The notes: a model not told the origin generated them from the sequence alone. Counted from the first letter of the stretch, positions 1-6,490 are shown. The stretch: DNA of 10,298 nucleotides from Candidatus Zixiibacteriota bacterium (GCA_022572905.1 JACZUZ010000034.1:1-10298), one strand, 5' to 3'. Numbers and translations are program-made.

Positions 1-54
1 GATCGAAAGACGGGAGCCGCACAATTACGTTAATGCATTTACGATATTGTGATA

Positions 55-77
55 ACGGGTGTAGCTCGTCTTTTTTT
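55..77 (+). terminator. Weak intrinsic-terminator-like hairpin
   Basis: Positions 55-59 (ACGGG) can pair with 65-69 (CTCGT), one pair being G-T, across a 5-nt loop. A run of seven T follows at 71-77. The stem is short, so this is only a candidate. It would end a plus-strand gene lying left of the window, since nothing on the plus strand begins here. Bases 1-54 hold no gene I can support. Confidence 0.3.
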
Positions 78-127
78 ATGGCCCGATCTAATTCGCGAAT
101 GCTTAGAATATTACGAAGGTGACTCCG

Positions 128-520
128 TCATTTCACCGAGTGCAGAGCCATCTTGTTACCTTCACAGTCGAGGAAGAGCGCCATGTATCCGTATTCTTCG
201 GATATCTGTTTCTTGTCTTGAATAATCTTGCCGCCTGCTTTCTCCACTCGATCTGCGACTACTTGCAAATCGGGACCGGCGTTCAAGTAAACAATCGCTC
301 CCTGGGCGCCGGGAGTGTATCCTTCGCCACTAACAATGGCGCAACCCACATCGCTGTGCGGAAATATCCCCATTTTGAATGACCCAAAATTTATTGCTTG
401 GATTTCGATTTCAAAAAGTGTCTCATAAAAGGACTTTGCTCTATCGAAGTCGCTAACAGGTATCTCAAACCAATGAGTCCAGCTTCTTTTGTTGTCTTGC
501 GTCTCGGATTGATTTCCCAT
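128..520 (-). CDS. VOC family (glyoxalase/bleomycin-resistance fold) protein
   Basis: A 130-residue protein of the vicinal oxygen chelate superfamily, cytoplasmic, with no signal peptide. It has the usual paired beta-alpha-beta-beta-beta modules, at about residues 14-60 and 72-128. Visible signatures are WFEIPVSDFDRAKSFY near the start (H16 just before it), the KAGGKII turn, and the C-terminal EYGYMALFLDCEGNKMALHS segment. The last is typical of the lactoylglutathione-lyase-related branch of small VOC proteins, most of which have no known substrate. The open frame extends upstream to 631, but that would overlap the preceding gene. The ATG at 520 has a strong AGGAG 8-9 nt upstream and is the better start. 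It lies 40 bp after the SRPBCC gene on the same strand, so the two are probably co-transcribed. The fold is confident; the reaction is unknown. Confidence 0.88.
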   Translation of the reverse strand: MGNQSETQDNKRSWTHWFEIPVSDFDRAKSFYETLFEIEIQAINFGSFKMGIFPHSDVGCAIVSGEGYTPGAQGAIVYLNAGPDLQVVADRVEKAGGKIIQDKKQISEEYGYMALFLDCEGNKMALHSVK

Positions 521-560
521 TGTTTTATCTCCTCGTGAATGAATTGGAACCGAGTTACGC

Positions 561-950
561 TCATTTTTCAGCAAGAAACTTGCGTAGTGGTTCCCAGTAT
601 TTTGTGTCCCATCCTTTATCAACGTGCTCAAACATGTCTTCCGGAACTCCGCTCTGGTCTAACACAAGTTTAGCGCCATCGCCGTCTGCGCTCAGCGCGA
701 ATCGAACAATCGAATACACGCCTTCTTCCCAGTTGAAAACCCGCCAGGCCTGTACGATTAGTTTATCTGAAACAAGCTGGATATTGCGGCCTAAAATGAA
801 AGTCCCGAAACACAAAAATTCTCCACCCTCGTCGGAGCTGATCTTCGCGGGCGCGCCGGTGAATTTCGCGAATTTGTCCGAGTCAAGCAGGGCGCTATAA
901 ACTTCACTGGGAGACGCGGCAAATGTTACTTCTTGATGTATTTGAGACAT
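561..950 (-). CDS. SRPBCC / AHSA1-like domain protein
   Basis: A 129-residue single-domain protein of the START/SRPBCC superfamily, of the type related to the activator of Hsp90 ATPase homologue 1 C-terminal domain. It starts with the family's pattern of a first strand (IHQEVTFAASPSEVYSALL), then a DSDKFAKFTGAPAKIS segment and a G-rich hairpin. A W-rich strand follows (AWRVFNWEEGVYSIVRFAL), and it ends in the amphipathic helix HVDKGWDTKYWEPLRKFL that closes the hydrophobic cavity. Such proteins bind small hydrophobic ligands, but no ligand can be assigned here. AAAGGA 9 nt before the ATG supports the start. It is the first gene of a probable pair with the VOC gene, a neighbour often seen with AHSA1-like proteins. 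The gap of 87 bp to the HEPN gene upstream leaves room for its own promoter, though I see no convincing one. Confidence 0.85.
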   Translation of the reverse strand: MSQIHQEVTFAASPSEVYSALLDSDKFAKFTGAPAKISSDEGGEFLCFGTFILGRNIQLVSDKLIVQAWRVFNWEEGVYSIVRFALSADGDGAKLVLDQSGVPEDMFEHVDKGWDTKYWEPLRKFLAEK

Positions 951-1037
951 GTGGTCCTTTCTTTCTCTCGCTATTTCGAATTGTGCTTCAGAGTTAATTT
1001 AGAGTGTTAGGGGGATATGGAAAGGATTGGTGGCGGA

Positions 1038-1607
1038 TTAGCCTGGACTCGCATCGACAGTAGTTTCTGTTGCACCTGCTTCGTTGAATTCGATGAAAAG
1101 AGAAGAAAGGGAATCAACGAAAACATTCGCAGATTTATACAGAGCAAGTAGTTCTTCGGAAGTTAGCGTGAGGCTATATAAAGCGAAGTTACCATGAACC
1201 AAATCGTTTCTTAGTTTCCCTAACTTCATAAAATCTCGAATCGATTCAGAGAGAGTAGCGTCATTTGCAATCTTATCCTTCATGAACTCTACAAACCGTT
1301 TCCCGAATGTAGCGAAGAAATGGTTTGCACTAGGCCTATCCCAGTCGAAGAGTAAATGATATTTTCTCTTAAGCCCCTTTGCACGAACGAATTCCAAGAC
1401 TAGTTCCTTGTTGTCGCAATTTGACGTAACTAAGGTCTCAATTTCGAAGACAATTTTACTCTCAAAATAGCTCGCGGCCCCGAGTATCATGCTCTTCCTA
1501 AATGTTTCGTCTGCAGTAACTTGAAAAGTTGTCTCGCCTTTACTTGCGAGAAATTCTACAATTAGACCGGTTTGCTTATGTATCGATTCAATTGTGTCAG
1601 AAGTCAT
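1038..1607 (-). CDS. HEPN-domain protein, putative ribonuclease partner of DUF262
   Basis: A mostly helical 189-residue protein with no membrane segment. Residues 133-138 read RNDLVH, followed by GNF. This is the Rx4H (R133, H138) signature of HEPN ribonucleases such as those in toxin-antitoxin, RnlA/LsoA and abortive-infection systems. An earlier helix, around ILGAASYFESKIVFEIETL (41-59), resembles the first HEPN helix of the RiboL-PSP and MAE_28990-type families; I cannot choose between them by eye. The gene starts 8 bp after the DUF262 stop codon, with only a weak purine stretch as ribosome binding site, so translation is probably coupled to DUF262. The likely role is an RNA-cleaving effector controlled by the DUF262 protein. 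The HEPN motif is seen directly; the defence role is inferred. It could instead be a catalytically inactive regulatory HEPN protein. Confidence 0.7.
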   Translation of the reverse strand: MTSDTIESIHKQTGLIVEFLASKGETTFQVTADETFRKSMILGAASYFESKIVFEIETLVTSNCDNKELVLEFVRAKGLKRKYHLLFDWDRPSANHFFATFGKRFVEFMKDKIANDATLSESIRDFMKLGKLRNDLVHGNFALYSLTLTSEELLALYKSANVFVDSLSSLFIEFNEAGATETTVDASPG

Positions 1608-1615
1608 ATTTCTTA

Positions 1616-2824
1616 CTAGTTGTCTAAAAGTATTGATTCTGCTCGTTCCCTGCGTCCGAGAACATTCTTAGGGTTTGATGTCCTAGTCAAAGTCATTGAC
1701 TTGAATTGATCGTCATTCTTCAGCTCACTTACCTTGTCAGGATTCAACGCCGAGATCTCTAGTGAGTTGCTCAAATATGCCTGCCTGCAAGCTATGGCAA
1801 AGATTGGTTCGTAAACGACGATACTAAATTTCTTGGAATCGCCATGAAATGCTTCAGGCGGTAGCTCACTGCAACTCTCCATGAAAGACAGGAATAGTGT
1901 TCGAAGATACTCGATCTGGTCATCTTCATATTTTTGCGCATTTGCTGAGTACGTATTCAGGAATCGTCCCATAGAAGTTGCATAGCTTGCACCATGCTCA
2001 AGCATGGCAAATCCTCGAAGTATTATCTCAAAGTCTCTCATGTGAATATCAGGGAATGGCATACCAAGAAACTGTCTCCATCTAGAGTTATTATTTATTG
2101 CGCTAATCATTTCGTAAAACTTTGACTTATACAGGCTCATTCTAATTTCTTGAGAGCGTAAGTTTATGCCTCCCGTATTGAGCCTATTAAATATTTCATA
2201 GATAGAGTCCATATTGTCTGGTTTATTTTGCTTAATCATTACTATGCGTATGGGCCTCAAGTCGAATACGGGCTTATATTCGTCGAGTGTAGGGTAATTC
2301 ATCCCGTGAAAACGTGATCTGGGTGTGTTTGTGTCCGGTACAGGAAGTACCAAGTTGAATCTCTCAAAGAATTCGTCAGACTCCAGCACATTGTCCGGTA
2401 TGACCTCACCAAGGCTAAACTTTCGTCTGAGAATGCCTCGAGCCTCCCGTTTAGGAAACCTCTGCTTGATAAAATAGAAAATGGACAATAACCTTTGCTG
2501 TCCATCAATCACGTAGAACTCGTTTCGAGATTTTTCGTAAAGATAAATCTGAGGTATCGGCAGACCCAGAAGGATTGATTCGATAAGTTTTGAAGCTTTC
2601 TTTTTGTCCCAAACGAAATTTCTTTGAAAAGGAGGAATTGATACAACACCAGAATTCATAAAATCATAGATGGTCGTAACATTGAAGTCATTTGGGGAAG
2701 AGGTAATATCATATTCGTCTATATTAGCGTACGACTCTGTTTCTTCTGACTCAACTTCAAGCAGATCATTGGAATTACCTTCCACTGTGATCTGATCGTT
2801 TGTCTCAGCATTTTGTTTTGTCAT
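1616..2824 (-). CDS. DUF262 domain protein (GmrSD N-terminal / ParB-like), no DUF1524
   Basis: A 402-residue protein. Residues 1-45 are acidic and look disordered. The DUF262 domain follows, with IPPFQRNFVWD (63-73), the DGQQR motif (107-111) and IFNRLNTGGINLRSQEIR (211-228). These are the conserved blocks of the ParB/sulfiredoxin-like fold found in the nucleotide-dependent half of GmrSD-type type IV restriction enzymes, BrxU and SspE. The C-terminal half is helical and I see no His-x-x-Arg DUF1524 nuclease block. The protein is therefore a stand-alone DUF262 sensor or NTPase unit, and the nuclease function may be supplied by the HEPN protein encoded 8 bp downstream. ATG 2824 is preceded by a weak AAGAAAGA. 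The gene is visibly AT-richer than the kinase gene to its right, as expected for an accessory, transferred module. The family is sure; the defence role is inferred. Confidence 0.9.
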   Translation of the reverse strand: MTKQNAETNDQITVEGNSNDLLEVESEETESYANIDEYDITSSPNDFNVTTIYDFMNSGVVSIPPFQRNFVWDKKKASKLIESILLGLPIPQIYLYEKSRNEFYVIDGQQRLLSIFYFIKQRFPKREARGILRRKFSLGEVIPDNVLESDEFFERFNLVLPVPDTNTPRSRFHGMNYPTLDEYKPVFDLRPIRIVMIKQNKPDNMDSIYEIFNRLNTGGINLRSQEIRMSLYKSKFYEMISAINNNSRWRQFLGMPFPDIHMRDFEIILRGFAMLEHGASYATSMGRFLNTYSANAQKYEDDQIEYLRTLFLSFMESCSELPPEAFHGDSKKFSIVVYEPIFAIACRQAYLSNSLEISALNPDKVSELKNDDQFKSMTLTRTSNPKNVLGRRERAESILLDN

Positions 2825-2908
2825 GTTCTATCTTTCTTGCTCTGCTAGTGCCAAGTCGACTGGTTTTGGGAGTTTTGCCTCGCTGAGTCTAAACCCAACC
2901 TTTCGCAG

Positions 2909-2936
2909 GTTATAGTTTCACTCCCCCAAATCTAAA
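2909..2936 (-). promoter_or_regulatory. Candidate promoter of the DUF262-HEPN operon
   Basis: On the minus strand, TTTAGA (2936-2931) and TATAAC (2914-2909) are separated by 16 bp. They match the sigma-70 consensus at 4 of 6 and 5 of 6 positions. Transcription would start near 2902, giving a leader of about 78 nt before the DUF262 ATG at 2824. The leader contains a perfect 5-bp hairpin at 2897-2911. Nothing else is recognisable between 2825 and 2985. Confidence 0.4.
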
Positions 2937-2985
2937 CCAACGCCCCAAAGAGCGCAATAGCCTACCTAGCCCAAGGTTCCCCCAG

Positions 2986-3177
2986 CCATAGAGGTTTCGA
3001 TCGTTTTCATATATATTTCCTGAGATGATAGGCGAGACCTACAATAACTACAAAATCCTCGAACCCCTCGGTGAGGGGGGGATGGCCCGGGTCTATATCG
3101 CTGAGGACACCCGCGATGGCGCAAGAGTAGCCCTGAAGATATCGCGCGAAAGTGTGCCATTCTCGCGCGAGTCGGCC
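2986..3177 (+). repeat. Paralogous repeat, copy 1 (kinase leader plus 51 codons)
   Basis: This segment aligns without gaps to 4007-4198, an offset of 1021 bp. The 39 bases before the ATG match at 35 positions, and the 153 coding bases match at 135. Similarity fades to background left of 2986 and stops at 3177, where the transposase element begins. Confidence 0.9.
3025..3177 (+). pseudogene. Truncated 5' end of a Ser/Thr protein kinase gene
   Basis: The first 51 codons of a kinase gene survive, including the glycine-rich loop LGEGGMARVY and the VALK strand with the ATP-binding lysine (residue 38). Forty-seven of 51 residues equal those of the intact kinase starting at 4046. Of 16 differing codons, 12 are synonymous and the other four are conservative (L/I, A/S, I/V, A/V), so the gene diverged under selection as a working paralogue before it was broken. 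The reading frame runs on through the inserted repeat for 15 more codons to a stop at 3225; this foreign tail has no kinase features. The catalytic and activation segments are missing and do not reappear on the far side of the element at 3804-4006. The insertion was therefore accompanied or followed by loss of the remainder. Confidence 0.88.
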
Positions 3178-3210
3178 GGGTGGCCCGCCCCTCTGGGGTG
3201 GGTTTCCAGT
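3178..3210 (+). repeat. Left terminal inverted repeat with REP-like hairpin
   Basis: Starts GGGTGGCCCGCCC. Bases 7-14 of the repeat pair with bases 18-25 around a 3-nt loop (TCT) to give an 8-bp stem containing one G-T pair. The first six bases, GGGTGG, stay unpaired on the outer side, as in REP-type hairpins recognised by RAYT transposases. Confidence 0.85.
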
Positions 3211-3756
3211 TCAAGTATTATCTAATGCGCCTATCTCATCCATTTCAAGCGGGACATTCCGTTCACCTGCGTACCAATTAAAACTCGACCAACGCCACTT
3301 ACTCGGATCGCGCACAAGTCCCCGCGTGACAGGATTCTTGTGGCAATACTCAATTTTCTCAAGCGTGGTCTTTTCGCTCCTACAGTTGTGATCATAACAC
3401 CGCAACTGCCAGAAAACAAGCTTCTGAATTCCGCGCCGGGTAGTTGATAGACCGCTCGGAATCTTTGCGCCAATGTCGCGCATGTGTGAGAATATGCGCT
3501 TTGCGGATCGCGATTTGATTTCGCCGATGACTGCGCCCAGTTGAACTTTCTCCGATGAGTGAATTACGAGATGAACATGCTCGGGCATTATGACATATCC
3601 GTAAATCAGAATCCCGTGTTTGTTTCGAGCGCGGTCGATTTCCTCTAGTAATATCAGATTTCTCGCGGGTTCGGTTAAGAGTTGGTAGCGGTGGAAACAA
3701 CAGAATGTAATAAATCTCGCGGTGTTGAGGTTGTCGAAGTGTCGTAGTTTTGGCAT
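3211..3756 (-). CDS. REP-associated tyrosine transposase (RAYT, Y1/HUH family)
   Basis: A 181-residue protein of the IS200-like Y1_Tnp fold, full length for the family. It cuts and rejoins single-stranded DNA at hairpin ends. The HUH-type metal site is EHVHLVIH (H60, H62). The block with the presumed catalytic tyrosine, IEYCHKNPVTRGLV, follows (Y137), then the WRWSSFNWY motif (154-162) typical of RAYTs. FWQLRCYDH (115-123) corresponds to the conserved core block before the tyrosine helix. The ATG at 3756 has only a weak GAGAG upstream. The gene fills the element between its two inverted repeats and is antisense to the broken kinase gene. No frameshift or internal stop is present. It could also be labelled simply a transposase of the IS200/IS605-like superfamily; the flanking REP-like hairpins favour the RAYT label. 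Confidence 0.9.
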   Translation of the reverse strand: MPKLRHFDNLNTARFITFCCFHRYQLLTEPARNLILLEEIDRARNKHGILIYGYVIMPEHVHLVIHSSEKVQLGAVIGEIKSRSAKRIFSHMRDIGAKIPSGLSTTRRGIQKLVFWQLRCYDHNCRSEKTTLEKIEYCHKNPVTRGLVRDPSKWRWSSFNWYAGERNVPLEMDEIGALDNT

Positions 3757-3770
3757 GTTGTGGAACTCTC

Positions 3771-3803
3771 ACTAGAAACCCACCCTAGAAGGGCGGGCCA
3801 CCC
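3771..3803 (-). repeat. Right terminal inverted repeat with REP-like hairpin
   Basis: Read on the minus strand it matches the left repeat at 30 of 33 positions. Two of the three differences (C to T at base 14, G to A at base 18) are exactly the loop-closing base pair, so pairing is kept. The same 8-bp stem and TCT loop result. Confidence 0.85.
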
Positions 3804-3820
3804 AGAATTTAGTATAAACA

Positions 3821-3833
3821 GGTCGGGCCACCC
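3821..3833 (-). repeat. Third, partial copy of the terminal repeat
   Basis: Read on the minus strand this is GGGTGGCCCGACC, 12 of 13 identical to the outer end of the inverted repeats. It lies in the same orientation as the right repeat, 30 bp further out, and the bases beside it (AAAATT against AGAATT) also resemble each other. It lacks the second half of the hairpin. The rest of 3834-4006 holds no gene that I can support. Confidence 0.6.
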
Positions 3834-3966
3834 AAAATTGATGTCCTCTCAGAATAAACTTTGGCGCTGACAGATAGTGTCATCCAATTTCGCCCACAAC
3901 AAGCTGTGGCTCCGCCCGGCAATCCGCGATCACAGATCACGGCCACACCAATCGCTCAACAATGAG

Positions 3967-3981
3967 CCTTGCGGGGCAAGG
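3967..3981. other. Short perfect hairpin upstream of the kinase
   Basis: CCTTGC pairs perfectly with GCAAGG around a GGG loop. No T-run follows, so it is not a standard terminator. It lies 65 bp before the kinase ATG and is absent from the equivalent place in copy 1. It may be structural or chance. Confidence 0.25.
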
Positions 3982-4006
3982 GCCTTCCCATCCTGGTTTT
4001 CCCTAC

Positions 4007-4045
4007 CCATAGAGGTTTCAGGCGTTTTCATATATATTTCCAGAG
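4007..4045 (+). promoter_or_regulatory. Conserved kinase leader with TATATATTT box, no clear ribosome binding site
   Basis: The 39 bases before the kinase ATG are shared with the broken paralogue (35 of 39 identical, no gaps), including CCATAGAGGTTTC and TTTTCATATATATTTCC. TATATA/TATATT at 4031-4038 could be a -10 box, which would put the transcript start at or very near the ATG. No good -35 hexamer lies at the usual distance. No Shine-Dalgarno sequence lies just before the ATG; AGAGG at 4011-4015 is 31 nt away. The assignment rests on conservation and is tentative. Confidence 0.45.
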
Positions 4046-4198
4046 ATGATAGGCGAGACTTACAATAACTACAAAATTATCGAGCCTCTCGGTGAAGGGG
4101 GGATGGCCCGGGTCTATATCGCGGAGGACACCCGCGATGGCTCCCGTGTGGCCCTGAAAGTATCGCGCGAAAGTGTACCATTCTCGCGCGAATCTGTC
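4007..4198 (+). repeat. Paralogous repeat, copy 2 (leader and first 51 codons of the intact kinase)
   Basis: This is the intact partner of 2986-3177, without gaps. Differences in the coding part fall mainly at third codon positions, which points to an older paralogous pair and not a very recent duplication. Confidence 0.9.
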
Positions 4199-6460
4199 TC
4201 GAATGAATTCGACGCTCTCCGTAAGCTGGATCATCCCAGTTTCCCCAAAAGTCATGATCGATTTGAGATCGGCGAACGGGTCGCGCTGGTCATGGATTTG
4301 GTGGAGGGAGAGCCAGCCGAAAATCTGATAGACAATCTTCATCAGGACCTCCCTGCGGCGGTGAATTTCCTCAAGAAAGCATTCGCGGCGATGGCCCATG
4401 CTGGCGCGCGGGGCGTAATCCATGCGGATCTCAAGCCCGAGAATATGCTGATCAAGGACGATGAGGTCAGCATTATTGATTTCGGTCTGGCTACGGGAGC
4501 GACCACATTGACCGCCGAGGATATCAAGGATATCAAAGGCACGCTGAATTATCTCTCGCCCGAGCAGGCCGAGGGAGCGCCGCTTGATGTTCGCTCGGAT
4601 ATCTTTTCGATGGGAGTGATTTCTTATCAGGCCCTGACCGGAAAATTACCGTTCGACTCCGGTTACGACATGGCCACACTCTACGCGATCATGTATGAAG
4701 AGCCCACGCCGCCGTCGAAGGTCAATACGGCGCTCGGCACCAAGGTCGATACGTTTATAGCGACGCTTCTACAGAAAAGCCCGGATGACCGATTCCCGGA
4801 TTGCGCCAGCGCCCTGACAGCCCTTGAGGAGTTGGAGGATAATCTCACAGACGATGACAAAGGCGGGCAAGTCAAGATCACCGTTGTGCCATTCGAATTC
4901 CGCGGTTCGGCCGACGAAACCGATGCGCTGGCCGAAGGTCTAACAGAAGAACTTATTGTGGGCTTGAGCAAGGTAGAGGATATAGATGTAACTCCGCTTT
5001 CGCTAATAAAGCGTCACGGCGGAAGCGAACTCACTCCGGAGCGCGCGAAAAGCGAATTTGGGGCGGACTTTCTGCTCTCGGGTTCGGTGCGACGCGGGGG
5101 CGACCAGGTGCGCGTGACGACATCGCTAATTGATACGGCGACAACTAAACTTCTCTGGAGCGACAGACACGACACGGCATTCACGGACCTGTTCGACGTG
5201 CAGGATCAAATCTCCGCCGCGATTCTAAGGGCGCTGCATCCTTATATCCGCCCGGAAATGGCGATAACCGAAACCCGGCGCGGCACAAGCAGTGTGGAGG
5301 CTTACGAATACTATCTTAAGGCGCGAAATTATCTTACGCGGAACACAACTGAAGACATGGACTTCGCGCGACAAATGTTGGACAAGGCAATTGAAGTCGA
5401 CAAAGAATATCCGTTGGCGTATGCGGGAATGGCGGACTTGTATGGTTCCTTGTATATGAACTTTATCAGTCACGATAACGAGACCTGGGAGAAGGGAGTT
5501 GAGAACGCCAAGAAAGCGATTGATCTCGATCCGGCGCTACCGAATGGTTATCGCGCGCACGGACGCTTGCTCCATTTGAAAGGCAAATACAAAGAAGCGA
5601 TTGACACACTCATCCGCGCGGCTGCTCTCGACGCGTCATACGGAGAAACATACCGCACTCTCGCCTGGGCTTGCGTGGGGAGCGGCGATCTCGAGCAGTC
5701 GCTGGCCTGGACGCGTAAAGCTCTTTCGCTTGACGCGGGCAACGAGGAGACGGTTTTGCTCAAGGGCATACTACATACTGATCTGAATGAAATGCCCCGC
5801 GCGATCGATGCTTTCAATAGATGCCTGGAAATGAAACCGGATTATGGCCGCGCGCATTATCTTTTGGCGAGGTCGTATCAACGCATGGGTAGATTCGATG
5901 AGGCGCTGGAGAAATACATTCCGGCAGCTAAGTTTGGCGGGGATTACAATATTCATCTTGATTATGGGTGGTTGCTGTTTGGTTTGGGGAAACGCGAAGA
6001 AGGAATGAGATCAATCGAGCGGGCCTGCCAGGAAAAGGAAATCGAATTCGTCGCGCGGTTCTATCTGGGTTATACCAAACATCTGTGTGGTGACGAAGAA
6101 GGCGCTCGCAAAGATTACGCCATTGCCAGAGAGCAGTCACAAAGTCTCTTGAAAGGTGGGGACAATAGCGGATATTCGCTGATGACAATAGCGTTCACCG
6201 AAGCGATTCTTGATGTGGAAGGTTTGGGGGAAGAATCGTACAAAGAGTGCGAATCGTTTGTCGAGGACAATGGAGAGCTGGCGTTTATGATGGGGCGATA
6301 CTGCATACTTCGCGAATGGAAAGACGAGGCTCTCAATTGGATCGGCCGCGCGATTTGCACAAGAATGGGTCCATCCCTCGATGAACTTCTGGTAGACCCG
6401 ATGCTCGAGGGAATCCGCGCTGATATCGAAAACCTCCGCGCCAAACCAAAAGCGGCGTGA
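4046..6460 (+). CDS. Ser/Thr protein kinase with TolB-like domain and TPR repeats
   Basis: An 804-residue soluble signalling protein with no visible membrane segment. Residues 9-265 form a eukaryotic-type kinase: glycine loop LGEGGMARVY (15-24), ATP lysine K38 in VALK, catalytic HADLKPEN (126-133, D128), DFG (145-147), SPEQ (171-174) at the end of the activation segment, and D185. HAD replaces the usual HRD, so it is a non-RD kinase that may not need activation-loop phosphorylation. Residues 277-400 resemble the TolB N-terminal-like domain found in bacterial adenylate cyclase and kinase proteins (VVPFEF, GLTEELIVGLSKVED, FLLSGSVRRGGDQVRV). From about 415 to the end lie TPR-like helix pairs with A-x-x-DP/D-x-x-Y spacing, presumably for partner binding. 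The start is fixed by a paralogue with the same N-terminus and by an in-frame stop just upstream at 4010-4012. Substrates are unknown. Confidence 0.95.
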   Translation: MIGETYNNYKIIEPLGEGGMARVYIAEDTRDGSRVALKVSRESVPFSRESVSNEFDALRKLDHPSFPKSHDRFEIGERVALVMDLVEGEPAENLIDNLHQDLPAAVNFLKKAFAAMAHAGARGVIHADLKPENMLIKDDEVSIIDFGLATGATTLTAEDIKDIKGTLNYLSPEQAEGAPLDVRSDIFSMGVISYQALTGKLPFDSGYDMATLYAIMYEEPTPPSKVNTALGTKVDTFIATLLQKSPDDRFPDCASALTALEELEDNLTDDDKGGQVKITVVPFEFRGSADETDALAEGLTEELIVGLSKVEDIDVTPLSLIKRHGGSELTPERAKSEFGADFLLSGSVRRGGDQVRVTTSLIDTATTKLLWSDRHDTAFTDLFDVQDQISAAILRALHPYIRPEMAITETRRGTSSVEAYEYYLKARNYLTRNTTEDMDFARQMLDKAIEVDKEYPLAYAGMADLYGSLYMNFISHDNETWEKGVENAKKAIDLDPALPNGYRAHGRLLHLKGKYKEAIDTLIRAAALDASYGETYRTLAWACVGSGDLEQSLAWTRKALSLDAGNEETVLLKGILHTDLNEMPRAIDAFNRCLEMKPDYGRAHYLLARSYQRMGRFDEALEKYIPAAKFGGDYNIHLDYGWLLFGLGKREEGMRSIERACQEKEIEFVARFYLGYTKHLCGDEEGARKDYAIAREQSQSLLKGGDNSGYSLMTIAFTEAILDVEGLGEESYKECESFVEDNGELAFMMGRYCILREWKDEALNWIGRAICTRMGPSLDELLVDPMLEGIRADIENLRAKPKAA

Positions 6461-6490
6461 AAGAATGTTCTCGGAAAAAACGTGTCTTTC

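Larger units (their letters stand above)
3178..3803. mobile_element. REPtron-like element: Y1 transposase gene with terminal inverted repeats
   Basis: A compact 626-bp element. Inverted repeats of 33 bp (3178-3210 and 3771-3803, 30 of 33 identical) frame a single minus-strand transposase gene. The left repeat ends at 3210 and the gene's stop codon begins at 3211, so there is no spare sequence on that side. No target-site duplication is visible (flanks GTCGGCC and AGAATTT), as expected for single-strand HUH/Y1 transposition. The element sits inside the reading frame of a former kinase gene, after codon 51. The gene and both ends look intact, so it may be mobilisable or recently active. Confidence 0.82.

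Noticed and set aside
521-631. N-terminal extension of the VOC protein by 37 residues.
   Set aside because: It would overlap the end of the SRPBCC gene, has no family similarity, and the ATG at 520 has a strong ribosome binding site.
1656-1669. A 14-base stretch (CCGAGAACATTCTT) inside the DUF262 gene recurs as its reverse complement at 6461-6474, just after the kinase stop.
   Set aside because: One such match is not surprising by chance in a 10-kb window, the flanks do not match, and one copy is inside a coding sequence.
2966-3214. 82-residue minus-strand frame opposite the kinase remnant.
   Set aside because: It is the complement of conserved kinase codons and of the inverted repeat; no independent coding signs.
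3178-3803. Target-site duplication around the transposase element.
   Set aside because: The bases outside the two ends do not match, which fits Y1/HUH transposition and gives no support for a DDE-type insertion sequence.
3178-3838. CRISPR-like or tandem array suggested by three related GC-rich units.
   Set aside because: Only two full units exist, in inverted orientation around a gene, plus one partial unit; there is no regular repeat-spacer pattern.
3877-4068. 63-residue plus-strand frame between the element and the kinase.
   Set aside because: It overlaps the conserved kinase leader and start in another frame, has no ribosome binding site and no recognisable composition or motif.
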